Shown here: one piece after another, positions 46,107-58,840 of the stretch | Numbering within the stretch: the stretch's first letter is position 1 | How the letters are laid out: every line of letters begins with the position of its first letter | Assembly (NCBI GenBank): GCA_015680685.1 | Contig: MNCI01010525.1 | Coordinates: 54,005-118,004, forward strand | DNA: 64,000 nt | Origin: Gnetum montanum | Lineage: Eukaryota; Streptophyta; Gnetopsida; Gnetales; Gnetaceae | Direction: 5' to 3' | Position numbers and translations under genes: made by a program | The notes under the pieces: generated by a model | Told to the model about the DNA's origin: nothing | The model's input: only the letters and a program-made list of their open reading frames with translations | The model's database searches: none

Positions 46107-48620
46107 ATGTCTTCTTCTCATAGGAGGATTCTTCACCCAAGTCTGATGAAGCTCATCAGCCAGTGCCTCAACAATATCAAATTGTATATGCTGATCTTGA
46201 TGAGTATGTACCAAATTTCACCTTCATCCTACATCAAGATGAATAACTACAATGGTGTGACATGTAGGGAAACATTGTGTTGCCACCCGATCGATCTATT
46301 CTGACAATGATCCATCAAATGCTTATACAATGGGGTCTTCAAGAACATCATGCTGAGTACATTGTGCAAGATACTGATGCCTGGGATTATCATCCCACTG
46401 AAGCACAATGTCTATGGGATCGACAACTAGAACAACACTATGAATTTGTGAAGGGAAAAATATTTAACGATTCTTCATTCCTGTTGTACCAACAAGATGG
46501 TGGAGAACCCTTTTTGGGGGGGGTTTTCATTTAATGAAATTCCTCTCTTTAACTTCGGAGAAGGAGGTCACAATCAGAACTTGCAATCCATAATTCACAA
46601 TCCTGGTTCTGGTAAGAATGGATCCAATGGCAAAGAAGGGTCTAGATGGGCAAGTCAAGGTAGGGATGTAGACAAGAAACAAGATCGTGATCGTGGTTAC
46701 GATCGCTGAAGAGGTAGTAGCAGGAACCATGATGGTGCTAGTCCTTCTTCCTCTTTCCCTTTGTTGTCATCATCTTCTTCTTCTAGCTTTGACCATGACC
46801 GTAGAAGGCGAGACCATGATGGAGGTGACCGAAATAATCGATAGGACCAAAATGATCGAAGGGATTGTCAAGAAAGGAAAAATCAAGGGTGTGGACATTC
46901 AAGAGAGGCACATCACTATGAACGATGGGGTAGTAGAGGGCATTGTAGGCACCATGATTAAGGCCTTGATGAGCCTTTATTTGCTACCCAAAGTATGCTT
47001 AATATTGCAAAGGCAATATGAATTCTAACAAGGTATGTGAAGGATAGTTGGATCAAAAGGCTAAACATGAACAATATTCCTCAATTTGAAGGGGGATATA
47101 ACTCTAACCCACAAAACCATCTCCAAGCTTTTGAAGATGCATATGCCTTGCAGAATATAGAAAATGAGTAGCAAAAACTTAAGTTGTTTCCAAGGACACT
47201 CATCAAAGAAGCAGAGAACTGGTATTGGTCCTCAAAACCAGAATCTATCAAACGATGGAGTACCATGCTTTAATTTTTTAATGATAAATATCAAACATAC
47301 TTCAGAGTGTCCAACTTGAGAACGTAAATCCAAGGATGGAAACAAGGAATACACAAACCCTTGGATGCTACTATCAATCGATACTATTAATGCACAAACG
47401 TCCTGGCCATGGTTATTCTCCATTGGACCAACTTCCCCATATTGTAGATGAGTTTTGATTAGAAATGAGGATAACCCTTGGTGTTTATGTCCAGGGGTGA
47501 TTGTTAGAATTAAGTGCCCATCAAATATAAAGATTAATCGAGTAGGTAGCTAAAGAGGAGGGTGAACTAAGAAAAAGAAAAAGTGCAGAAGAGTATAACT
47601 GCAATCTTTCCATTCACAAGAGGGAGGTTCAATTCTATGACAATGAGGATGAATCCACATCTGATGAGGTGGTGAATATAAAAACCTTGACACTCTAAAA
47701 ATTTTAATATGAAATTGCGAGCAAGGTTGATCAGTTATGGGACTCCATGGATAGCAGATTCCAAGCTATTCTAAAAATTGCTAACGAGTCTAAAGAACAA
47801 GGTAGTGATTATGAGTGTAGGAGGTGTAAGGGAGTTGAATGTGCCTATCATAAAGGTAAGGGAAAGATTTCTGCGATAGAAGAGGTTGTAGAAAGTGAAT
47901 CAGATAATGATGGTGGGTGTGATGTTTGCCAATATGTACATCCTAAGGGATGTTTCCCCATTGTGTCACAGTTATAGGAGTCTAAGGTGTATGCTTTGAA
48001 TCCATGACTAACACAAAGGCAAACATCCAGAAGATTACCTTATCCTCAAGGTAATTTTAGGTAGTTCCACCAACAACAACCGTATTAACCAAGTGGAGCT
48101 CCACTGCAACCATATGAGTAGTATCAATAGTGGCAACAACCACAATCATGGGCACTAGCACCACCAAGATAGCAATACCCTTATCGACAGCTTGATCCAT
48201 ATGGTTACTACGTTTAGCAACCCTTGTCTCCACGTGACTTCTCCAGTCATGTTTCTACTTTCCAATCACACTACCATCCTTTTGATTATTATCAAACTCA
48301 TTCTCCACATGAAATAAGGGATGCCACCTCTTACCCTTATCCTCCTCCTGTCCCTACACATGTTCCTCCTTCACCCGCAAAACTACCACATGCTCCACCT
48401 ATGTAGGGTAAACTACCATCTCAACCGCAACAATGCAATGCAATGAGGGTTGTTAATTTACAACTGGTTCATCAATCGGATGGGTCAAATACTTGATCAA
48501 AGAAAAGACCTTTTTTTCGATCCCGGAGTCCACCTAATCCCTCACCTACACCTACGATTGACAACTTTGTTCCTTTGTCTTCCTCCGTATCAAATTCCTT
48601 CGAGTTCCCTTTAAACTAAA
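46107..48620 (+). pseudogene. Element E gag (broken)
   Basis: Begins MSSSHRR at 46107. The conserved N-terminal module follows across a frame change (DEYVPNFTFILHQDE, LPPDRSILTM, AWDYHPTEAQ) to about 46410. A linker contains FNFGEGGHNQNLQSIIHNPG, then a basic RD/DR-rich stretch. The Retrotrans_gag-like core (LNMNNIPQFEGGYN, HLQAFEDAYAL, LFPRTLIKEAENWYW) lies at about 47060-47250. The short Cys/His motif CDVCQYVHPKGC is intact at 47918-47953. The Pro-rich tail ends near 48620. Stops at several points make it inactive, but it is the best preserved gag in the window. Confidence 0.8.
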
Positions 48621-48622
48621 AC

Positions 48623-50726
48623 ATGCATAGGATGCATACTATAATGCTTACTCACATTTTATCTGATTGGATCCACGTTGGAAACCTTCCCAGGAAATTA
48701 GTTGATCCTGGAAGTCCTCTGATTTATTTGCAGATTATTGAAAATGAACCATGCAAGGCTCTTCTCAACTCAAGTTCTGGTGTTAATTTAATTTCTCATG
48801 AGATGTACATTACATGGAACCTACCCCCTCTCAAGAAGAGTAATATAAGATTAGAATTGGTAGACTAGTCCATCACTATTCCATTAGGACTGGTAGAAGA
48901 TATTGTGATGACTGTTTGTGGGTGGCCTCATCCTGTTGATTTCCTAGTGATCAAGATGGAGAACTGCAAAGGGGATTTCCCAATCATCATGGGAAGGACA
49001 TGGCTCTAATGCCAAAAAGGGTATCAGAGATCTTTCCCTAGAAATATCCAAAGAAAATGCATTTGGAAAGATTAAGAAGAATAGAGTTCCATGCATTGCA
49101 TACAACGATACAAGGTGCAATTGTGTGTAGAAAGTTTGGGTTGTAATGCAAACATATATCTTTGCATGCAAGCAATGTGCACTAGAAGTTGAAATTCAAA
49201 TGTGTCTATACGCAACAACCACAAAATAGGAGGGCATCCAGTGGCTAACCATTGATTCTAGGAGTCACACACTTTGCATGAAACCAATTGAGAGCCTAAC
49301 ATGTGCATATGTCGTAGGCATGGATGAAATTGGGCAAGTTCATCACCAACTCTTTGATGATGTAAATGATGATACTCACTAGGGAAAGTTGGAAATTCCT
49401 AAAAATTTCAAGTAAGAGCCCCTTGAATTGAAAACACTACTGGCTAGGGTGAAATATATGTTTTTGAAAAATGGAAAGCTGGTCATAATTAACACAAATA
49501 TTACTATAGAGTAGAAAAAGATGCTGTTGAAGGTAGTTGAAAAATGGTTAGCAACTTTTTCTTGGTCGTATCCTAAACTCACAAGAATTTATCATAGGAT
49601 ATGCCAACATTGCATCTACACTGATCTAGCCATGAAGCCAAAAAAATAGCCACAAAGGCAATTGAACTCGAAACTGAAGCAAATCGTCAAAGAGGAAATT
49701 GAGCAAATCCTTAAGGCAGGGTTCATTTATCCCATTACGGATAGTGAGTGGATTAATCCACTCATAATTATGCCAAAGAAAGGTGGCAAGTGGTAGGTCT
49801 GTATTAATTTTTGGCTACTAAATATGGTAGCATCCAAGGATCATTTTCCATTGTCATTTGTTGATCAGGTGCTAGACATGATACCTAGGCATTGCTACTA
49901 CAGTTTCCTAGATGGTTATAGTGGCTATAATCAAATTCAAATTGCACCAAAGGACCAAGCCAAGATGACATTCACAAGTCCTTGGGGGACTTTTGCATAT
50001 CATTAGATGCCATTTGGTCTATGCAATGCTCCTACTATATTCCAATGCCTGGTTCTAAGAATTTTTCAATAGTCAATTGGTAGTGGTGTGGAAGTTTTCA
50101 TGGATGACTTCTCCACTTATGAAGCTACATTTGACCAAGCCCTGGACTACCATGAGCAAGTGCTAAAATGATGTGTTGAAACCAACTTGTGGCTCAATTG
50201 GAAAAAAAGTCACTTAATGGTCCAAGAGGGCATTGTATTGGGGCACAAAATATCACAAGCAGGAATTGAGGTAGACCTTAAGAAAATAAAGGTCATCCAA
50301 GGAATAACCTGCCAACCAGAAATTGTCAAAGATGTTCCATCATTCCTTGGACATACTGGCTACTACTAACAATTCATAAAGAATTTCTCTAAGATCACAA
50401 AACTGTTGGTGGAGCTAACAAAGAAAGATGCTTCCTTTGTCTGGACCATAGAATGTGAAAAAGCATTCCAACAGCTAAAAACTTGTAGAAACTCTAATCC
50501 CACAAGCACTTGATTAGTCTAGACCATTTCATATCATGATAGATGTATCAAATTATTCCTTGGGAGTGGTGCTTATGTAGTTAGATGACAAGAAGTGTCC
50601 ATAATACATCCATTGCGCTAGCCAAAGCATTATGGGTGCATAACTAAACTATACCACTATAGAAAAAGAGTTGATAGAAGTGGCGTTTGCTTTAGAGAAA
50701 TTCAAGCATTATGTGCTTAGACAAAA
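48623..50726 (+). pseudogene. Element E protease, RT and start of RNase H (broken, 3'-deleted)
   Basis: Protease: LLNSSSGVNLISHEMYITWN near 48765-48825, with the catalytic DSG changed to NSS, and IIMGRTWL near 48985. RT: WVCINFWLLN near 49795, DHFPLSFVDQVLDM, YSFLDGYSGYNQIQIAPKD (49890-49960), MPFGLCNAPTIFQ, and FMDDFSTYEA near 50100. Then comes the segment GIVLGHKISQAGIEVDLKKI and SFLGHTGYY. RNase H starts (SNYSLGVVLM, then ALEKFKHYVL) and ends at 50726 in the minisatellite. No integrase follows. Confidence 0.8.
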
Positions 50727-50936
50727 TAAAAAAATGATGGGAATTAAAAGCACATCCTTTAAACAAAATAAATGCATGTATTTGCATGGTGTGGTTCTCT
50801 TCAGAAAAAAAAATGATGAGCATGCAAAGCATACCCCTTAGATAAAATAAATGCATACATCTTTGCATGGTGTGGTTCCCATTTTTCAAAAAATGATGGG
50901 AATTTAAAGCACACCCCTTAGACAAAATAAATGGGC
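50727..50936. repeat. A-rich minisatellite at the pol deletion junction of element E
   Basis: About 2.6 copies of an 78-84 bp unit: an A run, ATGATGGGAATTAAAAGCAC, CCTTAGACAAAATAAATG, GCATGGTGTGGTTC. Element D has one equivalent unit near 59450-59515 in its 3' noncoding part, so the repeat expanded in E next to the deletion. Confidence 0.8.
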
Positions 50937-52127
50937 TACAAGCATTGGTTATGGGATTAGTCCCCTCTAACTAAGGCTCTTCCTCACTTTCTACTTCTCT
51001 TTTCTTCTCTAATAAGAAATGGTGGTTATTCTATGGGAGCACTCTTGTGTCTTAGGGGATGGACTAGTCTTAGAATGACGATGCAAAGTCATTGAACATG
51101 GTTGGTTTTGATCTAGAATAAGGATGGATCCTATCAAGTCATTTAACCACAAAATCCACAAGGGACTTCATGTGACCTTAATTAGGGACTCCATTCCACA
51201 CTCTCTCATCCATCTATGCTTTTCATGTCTCACCTCACTACCGATTTCATGTTCTTGTTTGATGTCTTGGTTTGATGCGTCAGAATTCTTAGTTAGTTTC
51301 TTTTGGGTTTTTGTACTTAACCTTATATAACTATTAATCATCCATGAAGCCCACAAATTCTTTGGTTTGAAGTTATGCAAGGGCATAAAAGGCTTGTGCT
51401 TGCTTTGAGGAGGATCCACTTACATATCTTTTGTTTGGGTTAGTTAAGTTCTTTACCCTTAGACACTCTTATAATCAAATTCTTTTTGTTTACCCCATTA
51501 ATGACATCCAATTGTACACATCTTCACAAAATTTTTTAGTGAACTTTCTTTTTTATTATTATTATGAATTCTTACACCCTCTTCAAATATTTCCATGTGT
51601 TGAACTTTTTTAAATTTAATGGACTACTTATCTATTTTACCCTATTTGTTAGCCTTCCTACTAATGCTACTCAAGGAATAAATCTACCACAATCACACCA
51701 TAACTAAGCATAACCATTGATGAGACAAGGTATTCAAATGTTATGTATTACACATTGTATACTAATTCATGATTCTGTTGTGATTGTAGTGGAAAGCATG
51801 GACTGGAAGAGGGACTATCTTCACCAAGGATGATGCGACAATACCACATGATGCAGATCAATCATGATTGGTGCATCTTCTCTCTCACTCTTTAGCTACC
51901 AAGAGGTGTTGGATGTCAGTATTATCTAGGATGTTCATTTCTCTTATCATGAACACCCAATTTTGTAAAAAGTTGTAACCCTGTACACTTGGGTACTCAG
52001 AGTCTATCTGTTCCATCTAAGTCAATTTGTATGTTAGTCAATAATCCCATACCTACCCAATATTTTGTAAGAACTTGTTCCTCCTCTTCTTCACTTAAGG
52101 AAAAGTTTTTATTTAGTCATGGGGGCA
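50937..52127 (+). other. 3' noncoding region of element E with polypurine tract
   Basis: No coding motif is visible. The first part (AAGCATTGGTTATGGGATTAG, CTAACTAAGGCTCTTC) aligns with element D near 59530-59590. A G-rich stretch ATGGGGGCA at 52119-52127 directly precedes the 3' LTR and is the likely polypurine tract. Confidence 0.65.
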
Positions 52128-53104
52128 TCATGAATCACATTGTTTCATCTACTTTAAGGTTGGGTATTTTATGTTGGAGCCCAGATGCAACGTCAGGTAT
52201 TTGATGTCAGGGGATATACACTATCCTATAAATATTACGCCTAGGCTTCCAATTTGGATGGGTTTTTGTTAGTTTTTAGTTAGAGTAGTGAAGCTCTTGT
52301 AGTTTATTCTCTCCAGAGTTAGAATATTTTCTGAGTGCTCACAAAAGAGGTCTAAGTATGTATAGTTCTATGTTCGAACACTAATGTACCTAAGTGCAAC
52401 AGTGTGATGGGAATAAAAATGAACTCTTTTGACAATCCTTGTAGCACTGAGAATAGATTAATGTTCTTTTAATGCACTTTACTTTACTACATTTCAATTA
52501 AGTAATTGATTTTCAGTTGTTAATAAACACAAGCATGACCACTTCGAGCATACATATGAACTGTTTTAACAATCCTTATAGCACTGAGAATAGATTAATG
52601 TTCTTTCAATGCACTTTACTTTACTACATTTCAATTAAACAATTGATTTTCAGTTGTTAATGAACACAAGCACAACCACTTCAAGCATACATATAATACT
52701 TGGTAACCCAACAACGCTTAATGTTTGGTAGCCCAACAGCACTATATGTGTTCAAGATGTGTCCAAGAAAGTAAGATGGTTACTTATGTTAGGCTAGCTA
52801 GGTAGTAGATGAATTAGATTTTAAATTACTTTACCTTTCATTGTTGTTGTAGGTGATCAAAATTATAAAACATAAAATAAGAAAAAAATCATGTACCTCA
52901 ATTACACTTAAATGATACACCTAAGCTTCACAAGTGTAGTTGGGAGGACAATGAATGTTCTCAACACCCATTTCACTTCCTAGAAGAACTAGTGTACTAG
53001 AGAACTATAGGTTCATAGAATTTGATTGGATCATGCATAAATGCCTTAGTGATTCATATGGTTGGGAGGACAATGAATGTTCTCAACACCCATTTCACTC
53101 ATCA
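52128..53104 (+). repeat. 3' LTR of element E (977 bp, rearranged)
   Basis: Aligns with the 5' LTR from its start (TCATGAATCACATTG, first G lost) through the TATA region CCTATAAATATTACG. It is about 143 bases longer because a segment of about 145 bases is tandemly duplicated (copies near 52417-52560 and 52561-52690). A 39-base segment (52939-52977) is repeated exactly at 53061-53099, replacing the normal LTR end before CATCA. Confidence 0.78.
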
Positions 53105-53109
53105 CCTCC

Positions 53110-55240
53110 CTATCATGTTATTCCTTCACTGTTGATGGCAACATTAATAAAGCTAGGGCTCAAACTAATGGACTTAGAATACCAAGTGGAGGAACACCTC
53201 TTCAAAGACTATTAACCAATATAAGCCCAACTTAGAAAAGATAAACTCATGGAGGTCCACCATAAAGCCTCTAAGGATAAGAGGGTCTTGATCTCACTGA
53301 CCTCATAGTTAGAAAAGGAGGATACCAAACTTTCATTAGGGTGATCCCAGCATCAAGGTCCTTCTCTCTTTGGTGAGAATAATACAACTCATCAATGGTT
53401 ATGTTCAACCTTGGCAAGCAACCAAGGTCCCACGACCATTCATCAAAAGAATAACCAATTGAACAAAGAGGAAGGATAAGCTGACATAACTCTCCTAGCT
53501 TTCCATCCTCACCATCCTCCTAATCATCAAGATCTAATAAGGGGAAATGTGACTAAGACCAAAGGAGAAATGATTGAGATCAAGATGGAGATGATAGAAG
53601 ACCCCACTATAGGGATGGTAGAAGGGAACATAGATAGTAGCAAGAAGAGGAGGAACATCATTAGAAGAGAAGGCATAGTAGGTCACATCATAGAAGACAT
53701 GACCATGATAGGGACCATCATGAATATGATGATTATGATGAACCACTGCTTGCTACTAGAAGCATGATAAACATCTTAGAGGCAGTTCGTATTTCCACTA
53801 GGCATCAAAGGAATAACTAGATCAAATGGTTTGATATGAATAACAAACTTAAGTTTGAAGGAGGATACAATGCTGATCTGCAACATCACTTGTAAGCCTT
53901 CCATAATGTCTATGTCATGCAAAACATTGAGAATGACTAGCAGAAGCTCAAACTATTTCCTAGGATACTCCTTAAAGAAGTTGACAATGGTAACCTTCTT
54001 TGGAGTGAGAATCTATTCATGGATGCAGGATAATGTTAGATATGTTCAATGATATATATCAAATGTATTCTAGGGTTTCTATCTTGAGAAAAAAATTTAA
54101 GGATGTAAATAAGACAATCATGAATCCCTTGATGTAGCCTTAGGAAGGTACTATTCTCTTTTACATCAATGTCTAGGCCATGGTTTCTCAAAGGGAGCAG
54201 CTTGGCCATGTGATATACGGACTCAATAATAAAACTAGAGAAACTCTTGGTGCTTATGCTTAAGGGAGATTATTAGAAATGAGAGCTCATTGGATAAAAA
54301 AGGCTTATTAATCAAGTGACAAAAGAAAAAGGAAAACTAAAAAAGAGAGAAAGTGCAGTGAAGTATAATAGAGATACCTCCATTTGCAAAAGAGAGATAC
54401 GTCTCTATGATCTTGAGGAGGAAGCACCATTAGAGGAGGTTATACAAAGGAAAAATTTTTCAATTTAAAAATTTATCATAGAGATATCAACTAAAGTGGA
54501 TAAAATATGAGACTCCTTAGATGAGAAGTTCCAAACTCCTCTAAAAATTGTAGAGGAAAAAATGGAGTAGGAAAATAGGGATAAAGACATAATGAGAAGA
54601 CCTGATGCAGTAAAGGACTACCATCAACAGAAAGATAAGGCTGCAATATGAGCATCCCAAGGAATATTGCCTAATACCATCATACTTGTAAGAATATTGG
54701 ATTTATGCCTTGAATCCAAAGCTTGTTAGGAGGCAACCACCTAGGAGATTACCTTATCCATAAGGCAATTATTGACAATAGTACTATTCAAGTGGTCATG
54801 GGGAATGCTATCACCAAGGCAATAGTATCCTTACTATTAACTTGATCCATACAAATACTGTGTCCAACATCCTATGTCTCCAAGTGACTCTACAAGCCAT
54901 ACTTCTTCTTCTCATCACTACTATCCCCCTGAATAACACAAATCCACCACTTCACAAACTAAATCTTCTTCTACTTATAATCCTTATTATCCATAGTAAC
55001 ACTCTATGTCTTATACCTCCACTCCTTTTCCACATGCACCACCTATGCAAGATGAGATACCATCATAGCCTTAGCAACGAAATGCCATGCAAACCATAAG
55101 TTTATAATTGAATGATAACTCAAGTGGTTTTAAGCATAAGCCTTAGAAAAGGGATTTCTATAAACTTGACATTATGCCTAAACCCTTGTAGGCATCTATG
55201 GTTGTAAATCCTTCTCAAGTTACTCTGGAGATATCCATTG
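53110..55240 (+). pseudogene. Element D gag, second part (broken)
   Basis: Resumes in the N-terminal module: YHVIPSLLMATLIKLGLKLM, then LEYQVEEH. A basic Met/Ile-rich linker (53530-53760) is followed by the Gag core (MNNKLKFEGGYNADLQHHL, then LFPRILLKEV) at 53830-54000. The Cys/His motif is reduced to QYEHPKEYC near 54650. A Pro/Thr/Tyr-rich tail lies at about 54840-55240. Strongly decayed. Confidence 0.72.
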
Positions 55241-55249
55241 AGCCACTTT

Positions 55250-58200
55250 CAAACTAAAGATCACAAAATGTACACACTATCATGTTAGCCCATGTAGTCA
55301 TAGATTAGATAAAAGTAGCATACCTTGCCAGAAAAAGAACTAACCTTGAAAGTCCTCTAATTTATTTATAGATTACAAGAAATGATCCATGCAAGGATTT
55401 ATTAGAATTAGGTTTCGATGTGAATTTAGTTTCTCAAGAAATGTAAAAAACTTGGAACTGGCCTCCACTTAAGAAATGTAACATCAGGTTAGAGATTGTT
55501 GACCAATATATCATAGTTCTATTGGGATTGGTGGAGGATATTATGATCATTGTGTGCAAATGATCATATCTAGAAGACTTCCTAATTATCCATGTGAATA
55601 ATTGCAAAGGAAACTTCCCAATTATTATAAAAAGGGCTTGGCTAAGTACGCTTGATGCCAAGTTAGGGATCAAAGACCTCTCCTTGGTAATTTTCAAGGA
55701 AAATGACTATGGCAAGATTAAGAAGAAAATATTTCCATGCATCACATTCAATGACATAGGGTGCCATTACATGCAGAAAATATGAGCTGCAAAAAGAAAA
55801 TCTATTACAACATGCAAGAAGTATGCCAAAATCACAAATGTCCAAAGGTTCTTGGATGTAGTAGTCACAAAATAAGAAGGTACCTAGTGGCTGATCATTG
55901 ATGGTAGCTCTAGTTGTACAATATGCATGGAAATAGTTGAAATTCTCACAAGTGCTTATATAGATAAGATGGATGAAATGAAGTAAATCTAGAGCCAACT
56001 CTTTAGAACAGAATATAGAAAAGAAGCATAAATGAATTGGGAAGAGTTGGAAATTCCTAAAACTTCTAAACAAAATCCCTTGGAACTAAAATCCTTAGTA
56101 GCATCTCTAGAATATGTATTCCTAGACAATGGGAAGCTGGTAAACATCAATGCCCAACTCACTACGGAATAGAAGGAAAAGCTACTATTAGTCAATATAT
56201 GGTTAACAACCTTTGCTTGGTTATGATGAATTAATAGGAATAGATTCATGCATATGCTATCATTAGATCTATACAGTCTCCACTATCAAACCCAAGAGGT
56301 ACCCATAAAGGAGATTGAATTCAAAATTAAAATTTGTTAAAATGAAGTTAAGAAGCTTCTGAAGGTAGGATTCATTTACTTAGTGATAGATAGTAAGGGG
56401 GTGAACCCACTCATTATTATACCAAAGAAAGATGAATAATAGAGAGTCTGTATAGACTTTTGGCTATTGAATATGGCTATGTTCAAGGATCATTTTCCGT
56501 TACCATTTGTGGACCAAATGCTGGACATAATTGCAAGGTGCAACTATTACAAGTTTTTAGATAGGTACAATGGGTATAATCAAATACAAAATGCTTTAGA
56601 AGACTAGGCCTATGAAATGTCCTTGCAATCTTCTAATGCTACTTTTGAGTATCTTTTAACAACAGATTAGAAGTGGTGTGGAAGTTTTCATGGATGACTT
56701 CTCTACCTATGGAGCATCTTGAGTAGGTACTAAAATGATATATAAAGACAAACTTTCAGCTCAACAGGTAAAAGAGCCATTTGATGGTCTAAGTGAACAT
56801 TGTGTTGGGGCATAGAATTTAAGGAAAATAAATTGAGATGGATCCTAAAAAGATAAGGGTTATCCAAGGAATCACTAGACAATCTCAAATCATCAAATAT
56901 GTAAGGTCATTCCTTGATCATATTGGTTATTAGAGACATTTTATTAAAAAATTATCCAAAATTACCAAGTTGTTGGTTGAGCTTACTAAGAAGGATGCAA
57001 TATTTGAGTGGACTAGGAAATTCGAAAAGGCATTCCAATACTTGAAGTAGAAGCTCATAAAAACACAAACTCAAACCCTTTTACATCATGAAAATGCATC
57101 CAGCTATGCATTTGGAGTGGTACTTACATAAATGGATGATTAGAAAAGTCCATATTTTATCCATGGTGCAAGATGGACCATTGTGAATGCACAAATTAAT
57201 TACTCTACTATAAACAAGGAACTCATGGTTGTGGTATATGTTCTAGAGAAATTGAAGTGCCATGTGCTTGGATATCTAAATTTTATGCACACTGATCACA
57301 CTATAGTTTACATCCCAATAAATAAGAAAATAGTGTGTCCCTATGTTATACAATGATTAGTAATCTTATAGGAGTTTGATTTAATAATGGTGGATAGAAA
57401 GGGAACTAAAAATGTAGTTGCACATCATCTATCTTGGTTAAGATGGAATAACAATGATGATTAAGATTCATTGTCTAATTAATTTCTAGATGAGCTTCTC
57501 TTTGCTAAGGCAATTGAAGTTCACATACAAAGGATCACAAATTGGTATGATGAATTCTCGTATCTACTCACAAAGGAGACTCCTATTGAATGGAACCATA
57601 GGAAGAAACAACAGTTTTTCCACTAGGTTAAACACTACATAGAGATAAAGGAAAACCTTTATAAGAATTATGTCAATAGCCTAGTACAATTGTGTGTACT
57701 TGATTCAAATCAACTAAGAGTCCTCCAACATGCTCATGAGGATCCTTGCGGGGACCACTATGTAGGAAGAAGGATGGCCACAAAGATCTTGATGGCTAGA
57801 TACTTTTGGCCAAGAATCTTCAGGAATGTCCATCATTTTTCTCGTTCATACAAAAGATGCCAATGAGATAGAAGAATGAAAACAAGAATGGAAGGATCCT
57901 AATAGTGGCTGTAACCACTGAAGCCTTTTGACCTTTTGGGAATTAACTTCATTGGTTCCATCATTTCTATATCTAATTGGAAGTCTTATATCATTGTTGT
58001 TGTTGACTACTATATAAAATGGACTTAAGTTGTAGTCATTTCTAACTATACCTCTACTATTGTAGCTTGATTTTTTCAATAGTAGATGGTAAACAAGTTT
58101 GGTGTGCCTAGAGCACTAATTTCTAATAATGGAACATAGTTCATAGGTGCTACCTTTCATAGGTTAATGCAATGCTTGGGGGTGCAACATAAACTAATAG

Positions 58201-58840
58201 CACCCTACCATCCTGAAGCCAATGGTCAAGAAGAAGTAACCAATAGGGAGATTATTCGAATCCTAACATAAACCATTAATAGATATTGTAAAGATTGGAC
58301 TACCAAACTCAAAAATGCCCTTTATGCATATCACTTAACATGAAAACTTCCTATAGGCTACTCTCCCTATGAGTTAGTGTATGAAAAGTTATCCAAACTT
58401 CTATTTCAAACCAAAATCTATAGACTCATAATCGCATGTGAGATTGACTTAGATATTAACTTAGCACAAAAAGAACAATTAATGACACTCAACATGCTTT
58501 ATGAAAATTGAAGGATAGCCCTTATGATGAATGAAGTGGACAAGACATACAACAAACAACATCATGATGTCTAGATAAGAAAAGTTTCATTCAAATCAGG
58601 AGACAAGCTTCTTTATTGGAATCTCATGCAAGTGCTGTAACAAACCAAGTTCTAGACATTATGGGAAGGACCATACATTTTACACTCAACTTTTCCTTCT
58701 GAGGCTATGAAAATTTACCACCCAACAAGCCCTCAAAAGCACATGCTAGTCAACATCCAATAACTCAAACCTTTCTCAAATGTCCAAGTAACTAGTCGTA
58801 ACACTAACATCTCGAATCAAGAAGAAAATCACTCCATTTT
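55250..58840 (+). pseudogene. Element D pol: protease, RT, RNase H, integrase (broken)
   Basis: The protease active site is lost (LLELGFDVNLVSQEM near 55400), but the second hallmark survives (FPIIIKRAWLSTLDAKLGIK). RT: DHFPLPFVDQMLDIIARC near 56490-56540, NGYNQIQN, then a short deletion before GVEVFMDDFSTYG near 56690. RNase H: YAFGVVLT, then NFMHTDHTIVY. A tether (DRKGTKNVVAHHLSWL near 57400) leads to integrase: PCGDHYVGRRM near 57750, INFIGSIISISNWKSYIIVV near 57950, GTFIGATFHRLMQ-like text near 58150, and NGQEEVTNREI with the catalytic Glu retained (58233-58235). The end reads EGPYILHSTFPSEAMKIYH. Dozens of stops. Confidence 0.78.

Larger units (their letters stand above)
45108..53109 (+). 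mobile_element. Element E: complete but internally deleted Athila-like element nested in D
   Basis: Two LTRs (45113-45946 and 52128-53104) bound a primer site, gag, protease, RT and a 3' noncoding part. The flanking pentamers are cctct (45108-45112) and cctcc (53105-53109), one mismatch from a perfect target-site duplication. Both flanks are element D gag. RNase H stops after about 60 residues and integrase is absent, so about 2.2 kb of pol has been lost compared with D. Confidence 0.85.
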
